Made by a program: the position numbers and the translations under genes | From: Cunninghamia lanceolata | Lineage: Eukaryota > Streptophyta > Pinopsida > Cupressales > Cupressaceae | Assembly (NCBI GenBank): GCA_027924645.1 | Contig: BSBN01001363.1 | Location: forward strand, 1,848,001 to 1,912,000 | DNA: 64,000 nt | Direction of reading: 5' to 3' | Part shown: positions 10,011-23,145 of the stretch, piece by piece | Layout: each line of letters starts with the position of its first letter | Position numbering within the stretch: the stretch's first letter is position 1 | The notes under the pieces: generated by a model | Told to the model about the DNA's origin: nothing | What the model saw: the letters and a program-made list of their open reading frames with translations, nothing else | The model's database searches: none

Positions 10011-13000
10011 CCCTAATAGAATTGTAAAATAATTCAATAAAAGAATAATAGAATAATATAATTCAAGAATTCAAGAATGATAGAATAATAGATTTATAGA
10101 ATAATAGAGTGATAGAATGAGAGAATGATTGAATAATAGAATTGTAGAATGATAGAATGAAAGAATGATAGAAGAATAGAATTGTAGAATAATGTAGTTA
10201 TAGAATAATGAAATGAAAATATTATAGAATAAAACATTTATAAAATAATAGAATGATAGAAATGTAGAATAATAGAATAATAGATTAATATAATAATTAT
10301 AGAATGATAAAATTATAAAATGATAGATTGAAAGAATGATAGAATAATATAATTATAGATTAATAGAATGTTTGAATTATAAAATGATAGAATGAAAGAA
10401 TGATAGAGTAATAGAATTTTGGAATAATATAATAATAGAATGATTGAATGAAGGAATGATATAGTAATAGATTTATAGAATAATAGAATGATAGAATAAT
10501 AAAATGATAGAATAATAGAATGATAAGATTATATAATGATAGAATGGAAGAATCTTAGGAAAATAGAATTGTAGAATGATAGAATGAAAAATATTGGAAT
10601 AATTTAAGAAAAGAGTTATAGAATGATGGAACTATAGACTTGAATATAACTATAAGATAATACAATTAGAGAGTAATACAATTTGAGAATCAAAGAATGA
10701 TAGAATAATAGATTTATAGAATAACAAAATGATAGAATTATAGAATGATATAATAATAGGTTTATAGAATAATAGAATGATATAATTATAGAATCATAGA
10801 ATGAAAGAATTGTAGAAAAATATAATTATAAAAGAAAACAATAATAGAATTACAGAAGGAAAGAATGATAGAATAATAGAATGATTGAATATAAGAATGA
10901 TAGAACAATAGATTTATAGAATAATAGAATGATAGAATTACATAATGGTATAATAATAGAATGAAAGAATGATAGAATAGTAGATTTATAGAATTATAAA
11001 ATGAAAGAATGATAGAAAATAGATTTAAGGAATAATCGAATTTTAGAATTGCAAAATGATAGAATGAAAAAATCGTAGAGTAATAGAACTATAGATTAAT
11101 CGAATAATGGAATTATACAATGATAGAATAAAAGAATGACAGAGTAAGAGATTAATAGAATAATAGAGTGATAGAATTGTATAATAATAGAATAAAAGAA
11201 TGATGGATTAATAGAATTGTAGATTAATAGATCTATACAACATGATAGAATGAAACAAAATTATAGAATAATTTAATATTTATAGGATAATCGAATGATA
11301 GAATAATAGATTTATATAATAATAGAATGATAGAATTATAAATGACAAAATGAAAGAATGATAGACTAATATAATTATAGAATAATAGAATGAAAAAATG
11401 ATAGAATAATAGATTTATACAATAATAGAATGTTAGAATTATAAAATGGTAGAATGAAAGAATGATAGAGTAATAAAACTTTAGATTAATAGAATAATAT
11501 AATTATACAATGATAGAATAAAGGAATGATAGAATACTAGATTTATAGAATAATATAATGGTAGAAACAAAGAATGATACAAGGAAACAATGATAGAATA
11601 ATAGAATTGTAGAATACTAGTATAACAAAATAATAAAATGATAGAATGAAAGAATGGTAGAATAATAGATTTCTGGAATAATAGAATGATAGAATTATAT
11701 AATGATAGAATGAAGGAACAATAGAGTATCGAAATTTTAGAATAATAGTATGATATAATGATAAAAATGAAAGAATGATAGAATAGTAGAATAATAGAAT
11801 TGTAGAGTAATAGAATTGTAGAATGATAGAATGAAAGAATGGTAAAATACTAGAATTGTAGAATAATAGAATTATGTAATGATAGAATGAAAAAATTATA
11901 GAATAATAGAATTGTTGAATAATACAATAATAGAATTATAGAATAATACTGTAATAGAATTATAGAATGAAAGAATGATAGAATAATAGAATGATAGAAT
12001 ATAAGAATGATAGAATAATAGATTTCTAGAATGATAGAACAATAGATTTATAGAATAATAGAATGATAGAATTATAGAATGGTAGAATAATAGGTTTATA
12101 GAATAATAGAATGATATAATTGTAGAATCATAGAATGAAAGAATGATAGAATAATAGAATGATAGAATATAAGAATGATAGAATAATAGATTTATAGAAT
12201 GATAGAACAATAGATTTATAGAATAATAGAATGATAGAATTATAGAATGGTAGAATAATAGGTTTATAGAATAATAGAATGATATAATTGTAGAATCATA
12301 GAATGAAAGAATGATAGAATAGTAGATTTAAAGAATGATAAAAAGTAAGAATGATAGAATGAAAGAGTGATAGGATGAAAGAATGATAGAAAATTTGATT
12401 TAAGGAATAATAGAATTTTATAATTGCAAAATGATAGAATGAAAGAATCGTAGAGTAATAGAACTATAGATTAATTGAATAATAGAATTATACAATGATA
12501 GAATGAAAGAATAATAAAGTAATAGATAAATATAGAATAATAGAGTGATAGAATTGTATAAGGATAGAATAAAACAATGATGGAATAATATAATTATAGA
12601 TTAATAGATCTATACAACATGATAGAATGAAACAATTATAGCATAACTTAATATTTATAGAATAGTAGAATGATAGAATAATAGATTTATTTAATATAAT
12701 AATAGAATGATAAAATAATAGATTTATACAATAATAGAATGTTAGAATTATAAAATGGTAGAATGAAAGAATGATAGAGTAATAAGACTTTAGAATAATA
12801 TACAATGATAGAATAAAGGAATGACATAACAATATAATGGTAGAAATATAGAATGATGGAAGGAAACAATGATAGAATAATAGAATTGTAGAATACTAGT
12901 ATAACAGAATAATAGAATGAAAGAAAGGTAGAATAATAGAATGATGGAATTAAATAGAATGATAGAATGAAGGAACAATAGAGTAATGGAATTGTAGAAT

Positions 13001-14858
13001 AATAGTATGATCTAATGATAAAAATGAAAGAATGATGGGATAATATAATTGCATAATAATATGATAATAGAATAAAAGAATGATAGAATGAAATACTGGT
13101 AGAATAATAGATTTATAAAATAATAGAATGATAGAATAGTAGAACAATACAATAAAGGAATGATATAATAAAGGAATGATAGAATAATAGAGTTATATAA
13201 TAATAGAATGACAGATTTATAGAATTATAGAATTATAGAATTATAGATTGATAGAACAATAGATTTATAGAATAATAGAATGATAGAATTGTAGGGTGAA
13301 GAATAATAAAACAAAAGAATTGTAGTTCATAATAGAATGATAGAATGAAACAATCATAGAATAAAAGATTTATAAAATAATATAATTCAGTAGAAATATA
13401 GAATATAGAAGGAAACATTAATAGAATAATAGAATTGTAGAATACTAGTATAATAGAATGATAGAATGAAAGAATGGTAGAATAATAGATTTCTAGAATA
13501 ATAGAATGATGGAATTATAGAATGGTAAAATGAAAGAACAATAGAGTAATGGAATTGTAGAATAATATTAGTTTGGTATTATGATAAAACTGAAAGAATG
13601 ATAAATAGAATAATAGCATTTCATAATAATATGATAATAGAATAAAAGAATGATAGAATGAAATATTGATAGAATAGTAGATTTACAAAATAATAGAATG
13701 ATAGAATATTAGAATAATAGAATTCTAGAGCAATGAATGAAGAATTTTAATAACATCCACGAGGCCGCAGCAGCCTATGGGACCCATCAGCCGCACACAT
13801 CCCCTTCAAACAGAACAACAGCCACAAAACGTCCTCTAAGTTGCCTGAACTTCCTTCTTGAGATCTTCCCTTGTGCTGTGAAGTTTGATCACGAGGTTCA
13901 CCGTACTACCCAGCCTTGTCACTTCAAAGAATGGTAGAATATTAGAAGTGTAGAATAATAAAATTATAGAATGAAAGAATGATAGGATAATAGGTTCATA
14001 GAATAATAGAATGATAGAGTTATAGATTAATAGAATGAATAATGATAGAATAATAGAATTGTAGAATAATAGAATGAAACATTAATAGAACAATAGCCTT
14101 ATAGTATAATAGAATGATAGAATTATAGAATGATAGAATGAAAGAATCATAGAATAATAGAATTGTTGAATAATATAATGATAGAATAATCTAGACTTAA
14201 TGAATTACAAAATGATGAAACTATACAATAATAGAATTATAAAATAATACAATAATAGAATTATTGAATTATAATATTAAAGAATGATAGAATAATAGAT
14301 TTATAGATATATAGAATAATAGAATGATAAAATGATAGAATAATATAATGATATAATTATTAACTGATAGAATGATAGAATTATTGAATGATAGAATAAT
14401 AGAACTGTAGAATTGTAGAATAATAGATTTATAGAATGATAGACCAAAATAATGATAGAATAAAATATTAATAGAATAATAGAATGATGCAATCAAACAA
14501 TGATAGAAAAATAAAATTGAGGAATAATAAGATGATAGAATGAAATATTGATAGAAGAATAGATTTATGTAATAATAGAACAATAAAATTATAGAACAAA
14601 AGAATAATTGAATAATAGAATTGTAGAATGATATGATAATAGAATGATAGAATAATAGATAAATAGAGAATAATAAATTTATATAATAATAGAATTATAG
14701 AATGATAGAATGAAAGAATGATAGAATAATAGAATAATAGAATTTTAGGATAAGAGAGTTATAAAATGATAGAATAATAAATTAAGAGAATAATAGAATG
14801 ATAGAATTATGGAATGATAGAATTATGGAATGATAGAATGAAAGAATGATAGAATAAT
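10011..14858. repeat. Octamer minisatellite, unit 1 (about 4.8 kb)
   Basis: About 600 consecutive 8-bp words of the form AGAATNAT with variants AGATTTAT, AGAATGAA and AGGTTTAT. The order of variants is shared with units 2, 3 and array 2 over kilobases. It is interrupted by one island (13732-13934). Long minus-strand open frames inside it translate to an 8-residue hydrophobic repeat close to ILSFYHSI, because the octamer read on that strand has no stop codon; these are not genes. Confidence 0.92.
13732..13934 (+). other. Non-satellite island (copy 2), 66-codon open frame
   Basis: Same island as at 6541, at the same place in the unit. The 66-codon frame (13737-13937) is intact with several substitutions relative to copy 1, for instance THQPHTS for THQSRTS. 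Function unknown. Confidence 0.5.
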
Positions 14859-15176
14859 TGTTGAACAGCCAAAAGTCATGATTTCAACCTCTGGTGATTT
14901 AATTCTACAACTACCATGATTACAAATGGTTCAACTCCCTCAACTAGAAGTATAAAAAGGGGGTTGGTGCTTTTTGTTTGGGGGTTGGGTTGGTTGGTGA
15001 TTGTTGTAGAAGAGAGTATTGTCTCTAAGGATTATAGATTGATTTGAATTATGTAATTTATATTCCTAATGTTGTTATATCAAAAGTGAATCTATGATAT
15101 CAATAAATTTACATCGATTTGTGTTATTGTGTGAAAGTTGTTATTTTGGTTGCTAGATTCTCGTAGTTTGATAACA
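14859..15176 (+). mobile_element. Satellite-family LTR-like block, copy 2 (318 bp)
   Basis: Begins TGTTGAACAGCC and ends TTTGATAACA. TATA box at 14951-14959. It is followed by the same leader and primer-site-like sequence as copy 1. It is the single LTR shared between units 1 and 2. Confidence 0.65.
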
Positions 15177-15268
15177 CCCCCAGATCTAGACTGCATTAAG
15201 TGATATCAAATCCCAATTTGGGTTGGGTCAAAAAGAAGGAATCCTAAAGAATTTTGTTGTGGGTTCAA

Positions 15269-16260
15269 ATGAGAAATAGAAGACCTATAACTGCAAAGAA
15301 TTCATGAGACATGGCACATAGTTGATGAGGGAGAAGAGGAGCACTAAGAGTTAGTGATGTAGAAGTCATAGAGATGTTGGGAGGGATTACAGCAAGATTA
15401 GATGATATGGAAGCAACACAAAGAAGAGGAGTATATTTGGATGACATTAGTGAGGATGAGAATGAAGAACCAAAAATTGAGACAGAAGATGCAGATAGAA
15501 ATGAACTAGAAAGAAGATTTTTACAAGCAATATCAAGAATCAATAGCAAACCCATATTGGATGCACCAAGTTATCATGGAAATCTAAATTTAGAAGAATT
15601 AATCGAATAGATTTCAGAGATGGATAAATATTTTAATTTTGAATCAATAGATGATCTGTAAAGGGTGAAATTTGCTTGCATGAAATTGAAAGGACATGTA
15701 TCCTTATGGTGGGATCATGTAAAAATAGAAAGGCAAAGAAAGGGTAAGGAAAAAATCAAATTGTTGGATAGAATGGTCAAAAAATTGAAGGCTAAATTTC
15801 TACCAACCGACTATCAAATAAGTATGTTCAAGAAACTAAAAAATTTGAAGCAAAAGGAAAAGAATGTACATGAGGATGTACAGAAGAATTATATAGGTTG
15901 GATATCAATGTTGGACATGTAGATTATGATGCTGAGAAAGTGTCAAGGTATCTTAATGGTTTACATTATTCAATTCAAGATGAAATTAGTATGTTCGAAT
16001 ACAAATTGTAGAATAAGCTTATTAGTATGCTTTGAAGTTAAAAGAAAAATTGGAGGGAAAATAAAATAATTTTAGAGGTATAGGTAGATTCTCACGTGGA
16101 AGAGGACAATCCAGTGGTGGCAGAGGCTATCAAAACAAACAAGGAGAAACCAACACCTGTCAAACAAGCACCTAGGATAATAAGGGAAGAGGAGATTACT
16201 CTAGAGGTAGGGGATATTTTGGAAGAGGTAGAGGAAGAGGATTCTTGAGTACATGTTACC
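15269..16260 (+). pseudogene. Decayed gypsy-like gag, unit 2
   Basis: Same gag as unit 1 but split by stops: an open piece at 15374-15610 and another at 15665-15922. The TAG after LNLEELIE and the TAA just before KFACMKLKGH are both shared with unit 2' at 59987-60460. Unlike unit 1 it keeps the C-terminal region (about 16070-16260), rich in RGRGR/SRGRG repeats and ending near CYQ, where a zinc knuckle would be expected; that part contains stops. Non-functional. Confidence 0.78.
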
Positions 16261-17530
16261 AATGAGGATTCATGAGTACTTCATCTTGGCACTTTTTCGG
16301 GGCTTGAAACTTTCATTTTGGCCCTCAAAATGGCAATTTAGTTTTTTTTCTAGATTTTTAAAAAGCTACTTTTTTAATAACTTGAAAATCATGTTTCCAA
16401 TTAAGAATATTAGTTGGCCATTTGTCCTACCTTAGTTTTTGGAAGCCTTTGTGAAAAAATAGGATTCTCAAGATATGATTGTAAAATTACCTAAAATGGC
16501 AAAATCTGACAATTGTCGGAAGCTGCCAAAAAAAAATTCATTTTTTTGGTTTTTCTTGAATTTAAGAGAGTTTTCTCTCATTATAGCAGCAGAGTTGATG
16601 AATAGAAGTTCTTTTGTGTTCCATCTTCCAAATCTTTGGCTCTCATGTGTTTACTGGCACAATTCTATTGAGTGTATGTTGTGTGTTACATCAATTTCCA
16701 ATGGTTGTTCGGGGTGTGCGGGCCCCCTTTGTAGTCCCCTGAGGATTAGTCTCACCTCCGCTCGCCCCACCATTATTAGCCCCAACTCAGCACAAAAATG
16801 TAATCCTGAGGCAAGGCGCGGTGGGCAACGCTGGGTGGAGTCGCAATGCTCCTGTCTCTCTCGGGGGTAGGGCTAGGGATACCTCTGGGTTAGTATATAT
16901 ATATATATATTATTTTTTTAAATTACTGCAAGTAGGTTGTTAAAATCAGAGATGACACTAAGTAGAAATTTTTAAAAAATATATCAAAACACATCCAATT
17001 TTTTTCAAAATTATATGGTACACTAGAGGAAACAGTCCTCTCCAAAAGGGTATAATAGGTTTTGTGAAAATGATAAAAAAATAATACAAAAGTTGACGTG
17101 GAATGAAAACTATCAGATTCTGTAAAGTCTGGCTTTAAAATGATATTACAAAGAAAATATGCATTGAAAACTAATTTTTTTTCTCCATGCACTAGATATT
17201 GAACTCCTCTATTTGGGAAAAAAAATTAGGGAAAAATAAGATTGTTTGCTCTTTTTTTGTGACGTGGACTCAAAGTCACTTTTCCTAAAATTTTCAGCAC
17301 TTCAAAATTTTCTCTTAAATTTTTTAAAAAATGTCAAAGTAATTTTCAAATTTTTTTTATTTTTTTTAAAAATTACAAGCATAAAATTCATCAAGAGATC
17401 TACATTTCATTACTTTACATCATTTTCAAATTTAAAACATAAATGCCACTTTTATGAGGTCAAAGTTCAGAAAATTTTTTGTTGTTGGCTGATTCCTTTA
17501 TAAAGTGTGACAGGTTTGTGCTTTTACCCT
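16261..17530. other. Post-gag AT-rich segment with GC-rich SINE-like island, unit 2
   Basis: Counterpart of 8794-10010. The GC-rich island is at about 16695-16885, followed by (TA)n at about 16892-16910. No pol domain is visible. Confidence 0.5.
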
Positions 17531-20470
17531 AATAGAATTGTAAAATAATTCAATAACAGAATAAAAGAATAATAGAATTAAAGAATGATAGAATGATAGA
17601 ATAATAGATTTATAGAATAATAGATTTATAGAATAATAGAGTGATAGAATGAGAGAATGATTGAATAATAGAATTGTAGAATGATAGAAGAATAGAATTG
17701 TAGAATAATATAGTTATAGAATAATAAAATGAAAATATTATAGAATAAAACATTTATAAAATAATAGAATGATAGAAATGTAGAATAATAGATTAATATA
17801 ATAATAATAGAATGATAAAATTATAAAATAATAGATTGAAAGAATGATAGAATAATATAATTATAGATTAATAGAATGTTTGAATTATAAAATGATAGAA
17901 TGAAAGAATGATAGAGTAATAGAATTTTGGAATAATATAATAATAGAATGATTGAATGAAGGAATGATATAGTAATAGATTTATAGAATAATAGAATGAT
18001 AGAATAATAAAATGATAGATTAATAGAATGATAAGATTATATGATGATAGAATGGAAGACTGTTAGAAAAATGGAATTGTAGAATGATAGAATGAAAAAT
18101 GTTGGAATAATTTAATAAAAGAGTTATAGAATGATGGAACTATATACTTGAATATAACTATAAAATAATACAATTAGAGAATAATACAATTTGAGAATCA
18201 AAAAATGATAGAATAATAGATTTATAGAATAACAGAATGATAGAATTATAGAATGATATAATAATAGGTTTATAGAATAATAGAATGATATAATTATAGA
18301 ATCATAGAATGAAAGAATTGCAGAAAAATAGAATTATAAAATAATAAAATAATAGAATTACAGAAGGAAAGAATGATTGAATATAAGAATGATACAACAA
18401 TAGATTTAAAGAATAATAAAATGATAGAATTACATAATGGTATAATAAGAGAATGAAAGAATGATAGAATAGTAGATTTATAGAATTATAAAATGAAAGA
18501 ATGAAAGAATGAAAGAGTGATAGAATGAAAGAATGATAGAAAATAGATTTAAGGAATAATAGAAATTTAGAATTACAAAATGATAGAATGAAAGAATCGT
18601 AGAGTAATAGAACTATAGATTAATCGAATAATGGAATTATACAATGAAAGAATGAAAGAATGATAGAGTAAGAAATTAATAGAATAATAGAGTGATAGAA
18701 TTGTATAAGAATAGAATAAAAGAATGATGGATTAATAGAATTGTAGATTAATAGATCTATACAACATTATAGAGTGAAAAAAAAATTATAGAATAATTTA
18801 ATATTTATAGTATAATAGAATGATAGAATAATAGATTTATATAATAATAGAATGATAGAATTATAAATGACAAAATGAAAGAATGATAGACTAATATATT
18901 ATAGAATAATAGAATGAAAAAATGATAGAATAATAGATTTATACAATAATAGAATGTTAGAATTATAAAATGGTAGAATGAAAGAATGATAGAGTAATAA
19001 AACTTTAGATTAATAGAATAATATAATTATACAATGATAGAATAAACGAATGATAGAATACTAGATTTATAGAATAATATAATGTTAGAAATAAATTATG
19101 GTAGAAGGAAACAATGATAGAATAATAGAATTGTAGAATACTAGTATAACAAAATAATAAAATGATAGAATGAAAGAATGGTAGAACAATAGATTTCTAG
19201 AATAATAGAATGATAGAATTATATAATGATAGAATGAAGGAACAATAGAGTAATGAAATTGTAGAATAATAGTATGATATAATGATAAAAATGAAAGAAT
19301 GATAGAATAGTAGAATGATAGAATAGTAGAATAATAGAATTGTAGAGTAATAGAATTGTAGAATGATAGAATGAAAGAATGGTAGAATACTAGAATTGTA
19401 GGATAACAAAATTATAGAAAGAAAGAATGATAGAATAATAGATTCATAGAATAATAGAATGAGAGTTATAGATTAATAGAATGAAATAATGATAGAATAA
19501 TAGAATTGTAAAATGATAGAATGAAACATTAATAGAACAATAGCCTTATAGTATAACAGAATGATAGAATTATATAATGATAAAATGAAAAAATTATAGA
19601 ATAATAGAATCGTTGAATAATACAATAATAGAATTATAGAATAATACAATAATAGAATTATAGAACGAAAGAATGATAGAGTAATAGAATGATAGAATAA
19701 TAGATTTATAGAATGATAGAACAATAGATTCATAGAATAATAGAATGATAGAATTATAGAATGGTAGAATAATAGGTTTATAGAATAATAGAATGATATA
19801 ATTGTAGAATCATAGAATGAAAGAATGATAGAATAGTAGATTTATAGAATGATAAAATGTAAGAATGATAGAATGAAAGAGTGATAGGATGAAAGAATGA
19901 TAGATAATTAGATTTAAGGAATAATAGAATTATAGAATTGCAAAATGATAGAATGAAAGAATCGTAGAGTAATAGAACAATAGATTTATAAAATAATAGA
20001 ATGATAGAATAATAGATTTATAGAATGATAGACTGAAATAATGATAGAATAAAATATTAATAGAATAATAGAATGATACAATCAAACAATGATACAATAA
20101 TAAAATTGAGGAATAATAAGATGATAGAATGCAATATTGATAGAAGAATAGATTTATGTAATAATAGAACAATAAAATTATAGAATGATAGAATAAAAAA
20201 TGATAGAATGATTGAATAATAAAATTGTAGAATGATATGTTAATAGAATGATAGAATGAAAGAATGATAGAATAATAGATAAATAGAGAATAATAAATTT
20301 ATATAATAATAGAATTACAGAATGATAGAATGAAAGAATGATAGAATAATGGAATAATAGAATAATAGAATTGTAGGATAAGAGAGTTATAAAATGATAG
20401 AATAATAAATTTAGAGAATAATAGAATGATAGAATTATGGAATGATAGAATGAAAGAATGATAGAATAAT
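17531..20470. repeat. Octamer minisatellite, unit 2, with internal deletion
   Basis: Colinear with unit 1 from 10011, then at about 19975-19985 it jumps from the equivalent of about 12455 to sequence equivalent to about 7208 in the left unit. About 1.9 kb, including the 66-codon island, is missing. The words at the joint share AATAGAAC, so deletion by recombination between satellite repeats is likely. Confidence 0.85.
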
Positions 20471-20785
20471 TGTTGAGCTGCCAAAAGTCATGATTTCAAC
20501 CTATGGTGATTTAATTCTACAACTACCATGATTACAAATGGTTCAACTCCCTCAACTAGAAGTATAAAAAGGAGGTTGGTGCTTTTTGTTTGGGGGTTGG
20601 GTTGGTTGGTGATTGTTGTAGAAGAGAGTATTGTCTCTAGGGATTATAGATTGATTTGAATTGTGTAATTTATATTCCTAATGTTGTTATATCGAATGTG
20701 AATCTATGATATCAATAAATTTACATCAATTTGTGTTGTGTGAAAGTTGTTATTTTTGTTGCTAGATTCTGGTAGTTTGATAACA
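20471..20785 (+). mobile_element. Satellite-family LTR-like block, copy 3 (315 bp)
   Basis: Begins TGTTGAGCTGCC and ends TTTGATAACA. TATA box at 20563-20571. It is the single LTR between units 2 and 3. Confidence 0.65.
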
Positions 20786-20877
20786 CCCCCAGATCTAGAC
20801 TGCATTAAGTGATATCAAAGCCCAATTTGGGTTGTGTCAAAAAGAAGGAATCCTCAAGAATTTTGTTGTGGGTTCAA

Positions 20878-21900
20878 ATGAGAAATAGAAGACCTACAAC
20901 TGCAGAGAATTTGTGAGACATGGCACATAGAGGGTGAGGGTGAAGAGGAGCACTAAGAGTTAATGATGTAGAAGTCATAGAGATGCTGGGAGGGATTACA
21001 GCAAGATTAGATGATATGGAAGCAACACAAAGAAGAGGAGTATATGTGGACAACATTAGTGAGGATGAGAATGAAGAACCAGAAATTGAGATAGAAGATG
21101 CAGATAGAAATGAACTAGAAAGAAGATTTTTACAAGCAATATCAAGAATCAATATTGGATGCACCAAGTTATCATGGAAATCTAAATCTAGAAGAATTAA
21201 TTGAATGGATTTCAGAGATGGATAAGTGTTTTGATTTTGAATCAATAGATGATCTGAAAAGGGTGAAATTTGCTTGCATGAAATTGAAAGGACATGTATC
21301 CTTATGGTGGGATCATGTGAAAATAGAAAGGAAAAGAAAGGGTAAGGAGAAAATCAAATTGTTGGATAGAATGGTCAAAAAATTGAAGGCTAAATTTCTA
21401 CCGACTGACTATCAAATAAGTTTGTTCAAGAAACTAAAAAATTTAAAGCAAAAGGAAAAGAATGTGCATGAGGATGTATAGAAGAATCATATAGGTTGGA
21501 TATCAATGTTGGACATGTAGATTATGATGTTGAGAAAGTGTCAAGGTATTTTAATGGTTTACATTATTCAATTCAGGATGAAATTAGTATGTTCAAATAC
21601 AAATTGTAGAATAAGCTTATTAGTCTGCTTTGAAGGTAAAAGAAAAATTGGTGAGAAAATAACATAATTTTAGAGGTAGAGGTAGATTCTCACATGAAAG
21701 AGGACAATCTAGTGGTGGCAGAGGCTATCAAAACAAACAAGGAGAAGCCAACACCTCTCAAACAAGCACCTAGGATAATAAGGGAAGAGGAGATTATTCT
21801 AGAGAGAAAGAGGAGATTACTCTAGAGGTAGGGGATATTTTGGAAGAGGTAGAGGAAGAGGATTCATGAGTACATGTTACCAATGAGGATTCATGAGTAC
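20878..21900 (+). pseudogene. Decayed gypsy-like gag, unit 3
   Basis: Open pieces at 20983-21204 and 21155-21481. A small deletion near 21153 (the codons for NSKP) shifts the frame between them. The WWDHV core is present. The R/G-rich C-terminal part (about 21670-21880) is retained with stops and a short internal duplication of the GGAGATTA-containing segment near 21785-21830. Confidence 0.78.
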
Positions 21901-23145
21901 TTCGTCTTGGCACTTTTTTGGGGCTTGAAATTTTTATCTTGGCCCTCAAAATGGCAATTTAGTTTTTTTTCTAGATTTTTAAAAAGTTGCTTTTGTAATA
22001 ACTTGAAACTCATGTTTCAAATTTAGAATATTAGTTGGCCGTTCATCCTACCTTAGTTATTGAAATCTTTTGGGAAAAATTAGGATTCTCAAGATATGAT
22101 TGTAAAATTACCTAAAATGGCAAAATCTGACAATTGTCGAAATCTGTCAAAAAAGGTAATTTTTTTTTTGTTTTTCTTGGATATAAGAGAGTTTTCTCTC
22201 ATTGTAGCAACAGAGTTGATGAATAGAAGTTTTTTGTGTTCCATCTTCCAAATCTTTGGCTCTCATATGTTTAATGGCACAATTCTATTGAGTGTATGTT
22301 GTGTGCTGCATCAATTTCCAATGGTTGTTCGGGGTGTGCGGGCCCCCTCGGTAGTCCCCTGAGGATTAGTCTCGCCTCCTCTCACCCCACTGTTATTAGC
22401 CCCAACTCGGAAAAAAAATGTATGCCCGAGGCAAGGCGCGGAGGGCAACGCTGGGCGAAGTCACAACGCTCCTGTCTCTCTCGGGGAGTAGAGCTAGGGG
22501 ATACCTCTGGGTTAAAATATATATATATATTTGTTTTTTTTTTAAATTACTGCAAGTAGGTTGTTAAAATCACATATGATACTAATTAAATTTTTTTTTA
22601 AAATATATCAAAACACATCCAATTTTTTTTGAAATTATATGGTGCACTAGAGGAAAGAGTCCTCTCTAAAAGGGTATAATTGGTTTTGTGAAAATGATAA
22701 AAAAATAATACAAAAGTTGACGTGGAATGAAAACTATCAGATTCTATAAATCTGACTTTAAAATGATATTACAAAGAAAATATGCATTGAAAACTGACTT
22801 TTTTTTCTCCATGCACTAGATATTGAACTCCTCTATTTGGGAAAAAAAAATTAGGGAAAAATAAGATTGTTTGCTCTTTTTTTGTGACATGCACTCAAAG
22901 TCACTTTTCCTGAAATTTTCAGCAATTCAAAATTTGCTCTTAAATCTTTAAAAAAATGTCAAAGTAATTTTTTAATTTTTTTTAAAAATTACAAGCATAA
23001 AATTAATCAAGAGATCTACATTTCATTAGTTTACATCATTTTGAAATTCAAAGCATAAATGCCACTTTTATGAGGTCAAAGTTCAGAAAATTTTTTGTTG
23101 TTGGCTGATTCCTTTATAAAGTGTGACAGGTTTGTGCTTTTACCC
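21901..23145. other. Post-gag AT-rich segment with GC-rich SINE-like island, unit 3
   Basis: Counterpart of 8794-10010. The GC-rich island is at about 22320-22512, ending GGGATACCTCTGGGTT before a (TA)n run. No pol domain. Confidence 0.5.

Noticed and set aside
10011..14858. CRISPR-like array
   Set aside because: There are no spacers: the short words repeat continuously, and the sequence context is a plant retroelement.
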